The notes under the pieces: generated by a model
Told to the model about the DNA's origin: nothing
The model's database searches: none
What the model saw: the letters and a program-made list of their open reading frames with translations, nothing else
Made by a program: the position numbers and the translations under genes
Shown here: positions 17,824 to 26,764 of the stretch, piece by piece
Layout: each line of letters opens with the position of its first letter
How positions within the stretch are numbered: position 1 is the stretch's first letter
Assembly: GCA_964505385.1 (NCBI GenBank)
Contig: CAZDIA010000015.1
Span: 1-64,000 of the forward strand
Reading direction: 5' to 3'
Length of the DNA: 64,000 bases
From: SLJN01 sp964505385
Lineage (GTDB): Bacteria > Bacteroidota > Rhodothermia > Balneolales > Natronogracilivirgulaceae

Positions 17824-20800
17824 ATGGCGGAAGTAAATTTCGATAAATTACTCGAGATATACACACGAATTTATAATCTCCCCGAAGATGAGCAGAAGCA
17901 GTACATATTGGATAACATCAGCTCTTCTGATTTAAAAGAAAAACTTTTAGAGCTTCTTGAACATCAGACTGAAGCTGACAGTTATTTTGAAAATCTGTTT
18001 CAGCGGGCAGTTCAGCCAACCGGGGAGGATCGTATACCTGCTTCAATCGGCCCCTACGATATCATAGCCCCGGCGGGCAGGGGCGGTATGAGCACGGTAT
18101 ATAAAGCACGGCACAAATCCTGCGATGGTGATCAATTTGTAGCGTTAAAAGTACTCAGGAAAGGTGTCGATACTGAAGATATCCTGCTACGGTTCCAACA
18201 GGAACGTCAGCTGCTTTCGGGACTTAACCACCCCGCGATTTCAAGTTTGCTTGATGCCGGCACTACCGATGACGGCCGACCGTGGATTGCTATGGATTTC
18301 ATTGAGGGTGTTCCAATTACTCAATATTGCCGGCAGCATAACCTCGGCATTACCGATCGAATTAAATTGTTCAAGCAAATTTGCAGAATTGTTAAATATG
18401 CTCATCGAAACCTGGTAATACACCGGGACTTAAAGCCGGCCAACATTCTTGTATCAGAAGAAGGGGAAGTCAAGCTACTGGATTTTGGAATTGCTAAAAT
18501 ATATGAATCCGATCAGGAAAATCTGACTTACACCGGATCACAGGTGATGACGCCTCAGTATGCTTCACCGGAGCAAAAACAAAATCACCCTCTTTCTACT
18601 TCATCTGATCAATATTCACTCGGTGTATTACTTTATAAGCTGTTGACCGGGGTGAGACCTGATGAATACCATAGCGAGAATAATGGCAACGATATTGATC
18701 TCAATTCTCCACCTCCGTCCATTAGCTTAGTATGCAAAAAGCTGGAAAAAGTCGGAACATTTTCAAAAGAGGAGCTGAATTTAAAACCGGAGTCACTCTC
18801 ACATAAGCTGAAAGGCGATTTGAACACTATCGTTACGAAGTGTCTTCAGCCTGAGCCGGAACAGCGTTATTCTTCGCTTGATGAACTTATTCAGGATCTG
18901 GATAATTACCTGGAAGGGAAGCCGATAAGAGCCCGAACACCCAGTTTTGCCTATCGCTCACGTAAGTTTATCACACGAAACAAGCTACCGGTTTCCCTCG
19001 CAGCTGGTTTTATACTAAGCCTGATTGCCTTGTCGGTATTTGCTATATATTTCGGAGTTGAACGCGATCGATTTGCTCGTGAAATTGAAAAAGAGCGCGA
19101 TAATGCTGAAGCCGTATCCGGATTCATGACTTCACTATTTGAATACGCTGATCCGGTACAAGGAGGCAATATCGACTACACTGCAACAGATATTGTGGAT
19201 CTTGCTGAAGAAGAGATAAAAGAATATTCAGGTCAACGCCCTCCGCGACTCACAGCCACGTTCCTGAAAACGTTAACTTCGATTCGTGAAAATCTTGGCC
19301 AATACGAAGAAGCTAAAGAACTTAGCGATTTAAGCCTGCAATTTGTTTCCGATCACGATATTGAAGATAAACATCTCAAACTTCAGGTTAAGCTTGAGGC
19401 TTCCGCCGCTTACATTTCAGCTGAAAATCAATCAAAAGCTCTTGGCATATTGGATGAAGTTAAGCAACAGTTAAACTCTAATCGCCAACGAGACAGACAA
19501 TTGTTGGCAAATATTTATAATCAAAGAGGTATCATTGCCAATGATAATTATGAATATGAGAAATCTGCTGATTTTTATAAAAAAGCTCTCGATTACAATG
19601 AGAAATACAGTTCTGAACTTCCCAACTCCTTGATTTACTCAAATTTAGCCTCTTCTTTAAACTCTCTTGATAAGGAAGAGCAGGCGCTTTATTACCTTGA
19701 TTTGGCTTTGGATAAGGCGGAAAAGGAAATTGGAAGCACAAACCCTTTAATGGCCAGTATTAAAAGCACCATATCAAGCACAAATCGAAGAATTGCAAAT
19801 TATGATAAAGCCAGAGAAGCAGCTGAGGAAGCGCTTGAACTAAGAAAACAGCACTTAGGTAGTGATCATCCCAGGATAGCAAATTCTTATAACACTCTTG
19901 GATTGATTTACCGACGTCTTGATAAAAGTGAAGAAGCCCGTGATGCTTATGCTAACGCTCTGGAAATTGAGCGCAAAAACTTTGGTGATAAACATCCTTC
20001 ATTAACCAGTCCTCTGAATAACCTTGGATTACTGTATAGACAAGCTGGCAAATTATCTAAAGCTGAAGAAAAATACCGTGAAGTAATCGAAATCAGAGAA
20101 GACTATCACGAAGAAGGGCATCCCGCTCTTGCAATTCCCTATAATAATATTGGCCGCGTTTACCGGGATCAAGAACAATTTGATAAGGCAGAAGAATTTT
20201 ATCAAAAATCCCTGGATATCCGAATAGATACATACGGTTATAGTCATTCCCGTACTACCAGAATGTATGAGAACCTGGGTGGTCTGTATTGGAACATGCA
20301 AAATTATGAGGATGCAAGTGAGAATTATTTAAGTGCTTTTCTAATTCAAAGAGACTCGCTTGATAACTTCGAAAGTGCAAAAGGCAACCTCAGATCTCAT
20401 ATCAGAGCTCAACGTCTCAGTGGAGATGTTGAAGAGACAATAAAACATATCGAAGAAACGAAAAATGTCTTCAGAGAAAACCTATCGGAAACTGACTCGC
20501 TCTATTTAGAAGTTAAATTTTGGGATGGCTTGTATAACAGGTATGTTGGTAATTATGAAAAATCACTATCTCCCTTTAGAAATATCCTGTCAATTTATGA
20601 AGAGAACGACTTGAAGCTTGATGAAACCAAAGCACATGTTTTAAATGGCATAGGATATTCAAAACGAAAACTCGGGTATGATGCCACTGATACTAGGGAA
20701 TTTCATGATCGTGCCTATAACATCATGACATCACATCTTGATACCTACAATTATATTGTCATTGGGATTTTAAATCACCTGGGCATTAATCATCACAACT

Positions 20801-21111
20801 TAGAACAATTTGATGAGGCAGCAGATAATTTCAACGAAGCTTTGGAAATTTTAACCGACACACTTAACACCCCCGATAATGAACTTGCAGCACGTGTGAC
20901 TCAAAATATGGGAGACATGTACCGTGACTCAGGTAATCACCAGATGGCTTTGCAGGCTTACGAGCAAACTGTTGATATCCTGGATAACAACGCCTCAGTA
21001 ATTGATATGGTAACCTACGAACATGTTTATCAAAGACTTGCCGCGGTTTATGATGAAATAGGTGAGAATGATAAATCAGAGGAATATACATATAGGGCGA
21101 ATAACTACTAA
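17824..21111 (+). CDS. Transmembrane Ser/Thr protein kinase with long C-terminal TPR domain
   Basis: 1095 residues. After an N-terminal helical segment, the kinase domain runs from about 76 to 365 with Gly-loop GRGGMS (85-90), Lys109 in VALK, HRD at 200-202 followed by LKPAN, and DFG at 220-222, so it looks active. One membrane helix lies near 390-412 (SLAAGFILSLIALSVFAIYF). The remaining ~650 residues are TPR/kinesin-light-chain-type repeats (for example LGLIYRRLDKSEEARDAY) facing the periplasm. It sits 20 bases after an ECF43-type sigma gene, so it is the likely sensor and activator. Signal and substrate other than the sigma are unknown. Confidence 0.93.
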   Translation: MAEVNFDKLLEIYTRIYNLPEDEQKQYILDNISSSDLKEKLLELLEHQTEADSYFENLFQRAVQPTGEDRIPASIGPYDIIAPAGRGGMSTVYKARHKSCDGDQFVALKVLRKGVDTEDILLRFQQERQLLSGLNHPAISSLLDAGTTDDGRPWIAMDFIEGVPITQYCRQHNLGITDRIKLFKQICRIVKYAHRNLVIHRDLKPANILVSEEGEVKLLDFGIAKIYESDQENLTYTGSQVMTPQYASPEQKQNHPLSTSSDQYSLGVLLYKLLTGVRPDEYHSENNGNDIDLNSPPPSISLVCKKLEKVGTFSKEELNLKPESLSHKLKGDLNTIVTKCLQPEPEQRYSSLDELIQDLDNYLEGKPIRARTPSFAYRSRKFITRNKLPVSLAAGFILSLIALSVFAIYFGVERDRFAREIEKERDNAEAVSGFMTSLFEYADPVQGGNIDYTATDIVDLAEEEIKEYSGQRPPRLTATFLKTLTSIRENLGQYEEAKELSDLSLQFVSDHDIEDKHLKLQVKLEASAAYISAENQSKALGILDEVKQQLNSNRQRDRQLLANIYNQRGIIANDNYEYEKSADFYKKALDYNEKYSSELPNSLIYSNLASSLNSLDKEEQALYYLDLALDKAEKEIGSTNPLMASIKSTISSTNRRIANYDKAREAAEEALELRKQHLGSDHPRIANSYNTLGLIYRRLDKSEEARDAYANALEIERKNFGDKHPSLTSPLNNLGLLYRQAGKLSKAEEKYREVIEIREDYHEEGHPALAIPYNNIGRVYRDQEQFDKAEEFYQKSLDIRIDTYGYSHSRTTRMYENLGGLYWNMQNYEDASENYLSAFLIQRDSLDNFESAKGNLRSHIRAQRLSGDVEETIKHIEETKNVFRENLSETDSLYLEVKFWDGLYNRYVGNYEKSLSPFRNILSIYEENDLKLDETKAHVLNGIGYSKRKLGYDATDTREFHDRAYNIMTSHLDTYNYIVIGILNHLGINHHNLEQFDEAADNFNEALEILTDTLNTPDNELAARVTQNMGDMYRDSGNHQMALQAYEQTVDILDNNASVIDMVTYEHVYQRLAAVYDEIGENDKSEEYTYRANNY

Positions 21112-21171
21112 TTACCATAGCTGCTAAAACATCCTATGTCTACTTCTAAGCTGAAATTTCATGGGCATTGT

Positions 21172-21251
21172 AGATTTGATTAAGTTTGCTACGATCCACA
21201 AATCTGAAACAATTTCGCCTGTTAGGCGTAGTTTGAGACTTAATCAAATCT
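21172..21251 (+). promoter_or_regulatory. Nested inverted repeat before ABC exporter operon
   Basis: Perfect 14-base arms AGATTTGATTAAGT (21172-21185) and ACTTAATCAAATCT (21238-21251) enclose 52 bases that contain a smaller CGCC-TGTTA-GGCG hairpin. The right arm ends 9 bases before the ATG at 21261. It could be a terminator for the kinase gene or a leader structure of the exporter operon; no T-tract follows, which favours the second. Confidence 0.45.
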
Positions 21252-21260
21252 TTGACTTTT

Positions 21261-22151
21261 ATGGCCATTCTTAAGGCAGATCACCTTACTAAAACTTACG
21301 GTTCATTTACCGCACTTGATGATTTTTCCCTATCATTGGATCAAGGGCAGGCTTATGGAATCCTTGGGCCAAACGGAAGCGGTAAAACAACAGCTCTCTC
21401 TATCATTCTCGGTCTCCGCAATGCTGACAACGGGCAGGTAAGCTGGTTTGATCAATCCCCTGACCACCGGCTACGCAAACACATTGGAAGCAGCCTTGAA
21501 AGCCCCTCGTTTCTACCCGGTCTGAGTGGTTTGCAGAACCTAAAGTTATCAGCCGATATTAAAGGCGTGGATCACCAGGAAGTTGAAAGAGTATTACAGC
21601 GAGTAGGCTTATCCGTCTATAAAAACAGGAAGTTTCATCAATATTCAATGGGCATGAAACAGCGGTTAAGTATTGCTGCCGCGATGCTGGGGAACCCTCA
21701 AATTTTGGTTTTGGACGAGCCCACAAACGGCCTGGATCCGCAGGGGATTTATGATGTAAGGGAAATTATTCTTGAGTTGGCAAATCAGGGAAAAACCATC
21801 CTGTTGGCAAGCCATATTTTAAGCGAGGTGGAACGAATTTGCAGCCATACCATCATTCTTAATAGGGGGCGCATTATCCATGACGGCCCTACTGACCGGG
21901 TTTTGGTTAGAAGACCGACACTTGAAATAGCTGCAACCGATCTTGATAGCCTGTATAATCAACTTGATAATGAGCCAGGGATTGAAGACCTGGCAGTAAA
22001 CGATAATATGATTACAGCTTCCATAAGCGATGACCTCGACCTTGCTGAATTAAATAAAAAACTAATTTCGGCGGGAATCGCACCCAACCATCTTGCCAGA
22101 AAAAAACCAACATTGGAAGAGCAATTCATCGAATTAATCCGGGAGCAATAA
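21261..22151 (+). CDS. ABC transporter ATP-binding protein
   Basis: 296 residues from ATG 21261; a TTG at 21252 sits at the edge of the leader hairpin. Walker A GPNGSGKT (36-43), Q-loop region, signature YSMGMKQRLSIAAAML and Walker B ILVLDEPTNGLDP are present, followed by the C-terminal extension of the ABC-2 (CcmA/NatA-like) class. Its partner permease starts at 22151, overlapping the stop by a base. Cargo is not deducible. Confidence 0.95.
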   Translation: MAILKADHLTKTYGSFTALDDFSLSLDQGQAYGILGPNGSGKTTALSIILGLRNADNGQVSWFDQSPDHRLRKHIGSSLESPSFLPGLSGLQNLKLSADIKGVDHQEVERVLQRVGLSVYKNRKFHQYSMGMKQRLSIAAAMLGNPQILVLDEPTNGLDPQGIYDVREIILELANQGKTILLASHILSEVERICSHTIILNRGRIIHDGPTDRVLVRRPTLEIAATDLDSLYNQLDNEPGIEDLAVNDNMITASISDDLDLAELNKKLISAGIAPNHLARKKPTLEEQFIELIREQ

Positions 22152-22930
22152 TGTTAGCTACGATTCTTAAAATTGAACTGCGGAAACTGCTGCTAAACAG
22201 AAGCGCGATTATCATTTTTTTACTTTTCCTCCTTCTCGGTGGGTTGTCTATCTATCTGATATCAGGTTTTGTTATGGAGATAACTGAGGGAGAAGAAGTT
22301 CAGATCGATCCGAGGCAGCAGTTAGCTTTTCCGCATGTCTGGTCTGTTTTTAGTTTTTTTCTCTCCTACTCCGCCTTTCTTGTGCCCGCGATCATCATCG
22401 TAATAACCTGCGGGGAGTTGACCTCCGGTATTATCCGTCAACACATAATTGAGGGTTTGGGAAGGGGTGATCTGATCACAGGCAAAGTAATGGTCATCTT
22501 GATATTGGTAGTAACTGCCACAATTCTTTATGTGATCGGAAGCTTATCAGTTGGTTTGTACTTCACCGAATCCCCGACTTTTGATAATATGATTTCCGGT
22601 TATACGGATATTTTCAGGTTTGCCCTTTATTTGGCGGGCACATGCATGCTCGCTCTCACTTTTTCAATGTACATCGGAACTACCGGACTAACTCTGATTG
22701 CTTTTCTTGGTTATGTGATCATACTGGAGCCTGCCGTAGTATTTATGCTAACAGGCACCTGGGCAGAGTATTTGCCAAACACCTCATTCCGGGAACTGCT
22801 TTCATTTACTCTTCTCGATCAGGTTCGGGGTTATTCTGCGAATTATACTGCAGCTACGGTATCCACTTTTGCATGGATTATTGTTCTGGCTGGTCTAAGT
22901 TATCTGAAAATACGAAGGAAGGATTTGTAG
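22151..22930 (+). CDS. ABC-2 type permease
   Basis: 259 residues with six predicted membrane helices (for example IIIFLLFLLLGGLSIYLISG, FLVPAIIIVITCGELTSGI, WIIVLAGLSYL). The conserved cytoplasmic SGIIRQHIIEGLGRGDLITGK region after the second helix is typical of gliding/bacitracin-type ABC-2 permeases. It pairs with the preceding ATPase. Confidence 0.9.
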   Translation: MLATILKIELRKLLLNRSAIIIFLLFLLLGGLSIYLISGFVMEITEGEEVQIDPRQQLAFPHVWSVFSFFLSYSAFLVPAIIIVITCGELTSGIIRQHIIEGLGRGDLITGKVMVILILVVTATILYVIGSLSVGLYFTESPTFDNMISGYTDIFRFALYLAGTCMLALTFSMYIGTTGLTLIAFLGYVIILEPAVVFMLTGTWAEYLPNTSFRELLSFTLLDQVRGYSANYTAATVSTFAWIIVLAGLSYLKIRRKDL

Positions 22931-22956
22931 TTTACTCATAATTCAAACTTCAAAAA

Positions 22957-23433
22957 ATGATCAGGGCTCAGAGGGTATCCTACTTTTCACACTCCTATGA
23001 TCTCGAGCAGCGTGGCAGCTCGGTTGGATCAGTCAAAATGTCAAATTGGGCGGAGAAAGGAGAGGTGTATATAACCGGGAAAGAAGCCAGCTTTTACCGG
23101 GAAAATATATTCAACGGAGATTTTGTCCTGGAACATGAAGATAAAGTAGTTGCCAAAGCTCAAAAACCTTCTGCATTGTATAACAAAATGGAAATATCCA
23201 TTGGCGAAAACGTTTTTTTAGTCCAGCCCCAAAGTTGGTTCAGCCAGTCTTACCTCGTAATGCACAATGAAGAACAATTAGGGGTGATTAAAAAGGAAAG
23301 CTGGTTTTCCAACAGTGCTATTATTGAGCTACCGGATGATTGGCCGGTAGCTCTTCAGGTTTTTGTGTTTTTACTGGTGGTGGTATTGTGGCAACGAAGC
23401 GAATCTGCGGCAGCCGGTGGCGGTGGTGGATAA
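22957..23433 (+). CDS. Unknown beta-rich protein with C-terminal membrane helix and Gly tail
   Basis: 158 residues. The body alternates hydrophobic and polar residues with repeated WFS motifs (QSWFSQSYLVM, ESWFSNSAIIEL), somewhat like LURP/tubby-type folds, but the match is weak. A hydrophobic helix (VALQVFVFLLVVVLW, about 128-143) is followed by a short SAAAGGGGG tail. It starts 27 bases after the permease gene and probably belongs to that operon. Function is not recognised. Confidence 0.55.
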   Translation: MIRAQRVSYFSHSYDLEQRGSSVGSVKMSNWAEKGEVYITGKEASFYRENIFNGDFVLEHEDKVVAKAQKPSALYNKMEISIGENVFLVQPQSWFSQSYLVMHNEEQLGVIKKESWFSNSAIIELPDDWPVALQVFVFLLVVVLWQRSESAAAGGGGG

Positions 23434-23462
23434 ACTATCCTTCCGGGAAAAGATTAATTGAA

Positions 23463-24734
23463 TTATTCATCTTCCAGGCGCATATCTGAGGCTTCCTCAT
23501 TTTCAAGTTCCCTTGCAACTTCCTCAACATCTTCCATTACCCGAAGTGCATTCAATCCGGCAATTTTTTTCAACTCTTCTTCGGTGTATCCCCGGCTCAG
23601 CAGTTCTGCAAACAAGTCCGGGTAGGTGGACACATCTTCCAGTCCTTCAGGCAGAAGAGTGATACCGTCATAATCTCCGCCGATCCCCACATACTCCACT
23701 CCAATTTTATCTTTTACATAATCAATATGATCGGCTACATCATAAATATCCGGCAGAGGTAGCGGATTTTCCTCCTCCCACTCATCCATTAATTCACTTC
23801 TCCGGTCGGGGTCATCAGGATATAATGCATTTAACTCACCGGCCCGGGCGCTTCGATCAGCGTTATATTGACGCATTTCATTGGATACAAAGGAGGTGAC
23901 AAATGTAATCATCACCAGCCCGTTGTTTTCGGCAGTTCTTTCAAGAACATCATCAGGTACATTCCGAGGATGATCCACCAGTCCGTAAGCAGATGAGTGT
24001 GAAAAAATAACCGGTGCTCTGGTTACATCCAGTGCATCATGCATGGTTTCAGCAGAAACATGGGATAAATCTACCAGCATGCCGAGCCGGTTCATCTCCC
24101 TAACCACTTCTTCTCCGAATTCATTTAAGCCGTTAAACTCCGGATCATCGGTAGCAGCGTCGGCCCAATCGGGGTTATCCGCATGCGTCAGAGTCATGTA
24201 GCGGGCTCCCATTTCGTAAAACATGCGCAATACGGCAAGTGAGTTGTTTATAGAGTGTCCTCCCTCCATACCGATAAGTGATGCGATCTTTCCATTTTCA
24301 TGAATGCGGCGGACATCATCAGCAGTATAGGCCATTTCAAGATCATCACTGTAGCGGTCTGTCATACGATACACAAAATCCACCTGTTCCATCGTGGTTT
24401 GTACCGCTTCCTCTCCTACTATGCTTGAAGGGATATAAACGGACCAAAACTGCCCCCCCACGCGCCCTTCGCGAAGTCGGGCAAGATCGGTGTGCATTGG
24501 AGGATCCAGCTCCTTGGTTGACTGTGCTAAGTCAATACTATCCAAGTGATTGTCAACACGACGGCGGTATTGCCACGGGACGTCATTGTGCCCGTCAATT
24601 AATGGCACCTCTTCCAGAATTCTTTTAGCCTGATCAACATAATCATCGCGGTCTTGCCCCTCAACAGTTTCCAATTGAGAAAAAAGAAAAACTAATACCG
24701 TAAGAACAAAAACTAATTTACCCTTCATCATCAT
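23463..24734 (-). CDS. Membrane dipeptidase (renal dipeptidase, M19)
   Basis: 423 residues with a signal peptide (about 1-26). Zinc-site motifs of the family are visible: H49-N-D51 in DGHNDVPW, the bridging Glu in IGMEGGHSI, His in DLSHVSAETMHDAL and His in FSHSSAYG. YVGIGGDYDG near the C-terminus is also typical. It hydrolyses dipeptides in the periplasm. The end is acidic (EEASDMRLEDE). Upstream Mets at codons 2 and 3 are possible starts. Confidence 0.95.
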   Translation of the reverse strand: MMMKGKLVFVLTVLVFLFSQLETVEGQDRDDYVDQAKRILEEVPLIDGHNDVPWQYRRRVDNHLDSIDLAQSTKELDPPMHTDLARLREGRVGGQFWSVYIPSSIVGEEAVQTTMEQVDFVYRMTDRYSDDLEMAYTADDVRRIHENGKIASLIGMEGGHSINNSLAVLRMFYEMGARYMTLTHADNPDWADAATDDPEFNGLNEFGEEVVREMNRLGMLVDLSHVSAETMHDALDVTRAPVIFSHSSAYGLVDHPRNVPDDVLERTAENNGLVMITFVTSFVSNEMRQYNADRSARAGELNALYPDDPDRRSELMDEWEEENPLPLPDIYDVADHIDYVKDKIGVEYVGIGGDYDGITLLPEGLEDVSTYPDLFAELLSRGYTEEELKKIAGLNALRVMEDVEEVARELENEEASDMRLEDE

Positions 24735-24845
24735 AAGTTGGTAGGTTTTTAATACAACACTTTCAGAACACCTATGAAGAAACAGCTACTCTTGTTAAAA
24801 TGCAAAATTAAAATCCGATCTATATGTTTGAGTATGTCTAAAGTA

Positions 24846-26717
24846 TTAAAACTCCAACTGTGGTCTGAGGCTAAGTAAAAGCCGCTCAGGCGGCGAAAGA
24901 TTTTCAAGTTCTTTGCGAAGCTGTAATGCCAGCACAGGGTCGTCGGTGATGATACTGTCAGCGCCTCTTTGTGCCGCATCCAGCATGCCCTCAAGGGTAT
25001 TTATCGTCCAAATATGTATTTCTAAATCACGATCTTGAGCACTTCGGATAAAAGATTCATTTGCGAGAGGCATTGGTATTGCCAGAAAATCAACCGGAAG
25101 CCGGGTCAAATCCCCAAAGGCAACGGATGCTACATAACCGGTCGGAATTTCAGGAGCAAGACGCTGAACTTCATTTACCGCTTCCCAGTCAAACGACATG
25201 ATGACTACCTGATCTGCCATGTCATGATTACGAACACGCTCTATCGTTCTACCGGCCAATTCGGGGTCTGGTCCGTAATATTTCAACTCGATATTCAGTT
25301 TAACGCGATCTTTAGACCGTTCCAGAAACTGATCCAGAGTAGCTATTCGGCGCTCCTCTTCGGGTATATCCATATCCGTTTCTTTAACAAGATGCTGAAT
25401 ATCACTGTAATTAACCTCATCAATACGGCGAGGATCACCGGTAAGGCGTTTCAGGTCGGCATCGTGGGTTACCACTACCTCACCGTCTTTAGTTGTCTGC
25501 ACATCAATTTCAACGTAATCTGAACCCGCATCTATAGCACGCTCCAGCGCGGCAAGGGAGTTCTCCGGGGCAAGAAATGCACCTGCCCGGTGTGCAGTCA
25601 CTGTAAATGATCGCTCCTCAGGGGTCTGATAAAGAATACCTAAACCAACTCCTGCTCCCAAGATGGCTGCCAATGTCAGCAAAGACATGGCACGCATTGG
25701 CTGCATCCACCTTTTTGTAAATTTTATCGCTTTGGCAGGAATTTTTGTTAATCCCGGGATGACTGCCGGTGCCGAACGGTGCAAACCACTTTCTTTATAA
25801 TAAAACTCAGTAAGGATCACCGAGGCAAAAGAAAATCCGATAAATGAAATAACGATATCAACAATCAAGCCCGTAAGTGCATATGATGCAGTAATGAGCA
25901 GTAGCGGGGTGAGTGAATCAAAATAGGCGAAGGCAGCGTCTATGGTAAAAGCTCCAACTGCAAATAAAAGCGACTGCATCACAAATCTGATCAAAAACCA
26001 GATCACAAAACACATTAGTAATAATAGTAAAAAACGTGTAGCATATCCTTTAGTGCTGCTCCAGGATTTATTCAGGGCTGATTTAACCGGCCGGTGACCG
26101 TCCAGAAATGCCGGCAGCGCAGGAAGGCTTCGCAATAGCAAATATAACAATCCGGCGCCCCAGATAGCTGCCCAGATACCGGTAGCAATAAGTGCATATT
26201 GCCACTCAGCCGGCTGTTGATACAAGTAATAGTTAATATCGTGTTCAGTGAGGAAAATCAGATAAAAAATTCCTGCACCGGCAACCAACGGGATAAGCAT
26301 CAATATACCGGCGGCGGCGCTTTTCAGGCATAATCGGAATAATGAAGGCAAATCAGGTAAAAGCTGTAACAAAATATCCTGAAGGGAAACCTTTCGCCGG
26401 TATAAATCCTCCCTGGTGATAAAAAACAGACCCGCATACCGGAATACGGCACCGATGACTGCAAGCCCGGCCGTCATGAAGAGATAGAAAATCCCCATCG
26501 GAGTAAGCATCCACCTCAGAATATCCTCATTTGCCACCATGATTCGGTCTCCGGAAAATGTGATATAACTCAGAAATCCGGAGGTAAGCGGCACCAGAAT
26601 CACGGCAATCAACACCCAGGATAGCAGTGTCCACCAAGCCATCGGCTTCCAGAGGCGGCTAAATCGCCACCAGGCTGTACGCAGAAAATCAACAATGTGG
26701 CTGTAATGACCCACCAT
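24846..26717 (-). CDS. Membrane-fused glycerophosphodiester phosphodiesterase
   Basis: 623 residues. The N-terminal ~340 residues hold about eight membrane helices of the GDPD membrane-domain type. From about 375 onward is the catalytic GDPD domain: AHRAGAFLAPENSLAAL, EIDVQTTKDGEVVVTHD, LNIELKYYGP and the closing IHIWTINTLEGMLDAAQRGADSIITDDP. It releases glycerol 3-phosphate from deacylated phospholipids or processes lipid-linked glycerophosphates at the membrane. The upstream M1 peptidase gene ends 48 bases before its start. Confidence 0.92.
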   Translation of the reverse strand: MVGHYSHIVDFLRTAWWRFSRLWKPMAWWTLLSWVLIAVILVPLTSGFLSYITFSGDRIMVANEDILRWMLTPMGIFYLFMTAGLAVIGAVFRYAGLFFITREDLYRRKVSLQDILLQLLPDLPSLFRLCLKSAAAGILMLIPLVAGAGIFYLIFLTEHDINYYLYQQPAEWQYALIATGIWAAIWGAGLLYLLLRSLPALPAFLDGHRPVKSALNKSWSSTKGYATRFLLLLLMCFVIWFLIRFVMQSLLFAVGAFTIDAAFAYFDSLTPLLLITASYALTGLIVDIVISFIGFSFASVILTEFYYKESGLHRSAPAVIPGLTKIPAKAIKFTKRWMQPMRAMSLLTLAAILGAGVGLGILYQTPEERSFTVTAHRAGAFLAPENSLAALERAIDAGSDYVEIDVQTTKDGEVVVTHDADLKRLTGDPRRIDEVNYSDIQHLVKETDMDIPEEERRIATLDQFLERSKDRVKLNIELKYYGPDPELAGRTIERVRNHDMADQVVIMSFDWEAVNEVQRLAPEIPTGYVASVAFGDLTRLPVDFLAIPMPLANESFIRSAQDRDLEIHIWTINTLEGMLDAAQRGADSIITDDPVLALQLRKELENLSPPERLLLSLRPQLEF

Positions 26718-26764
26718 TTAGCTCCCTGCTTAAAGTGAATGGATAAGCGCAGAATCGTTCACTG

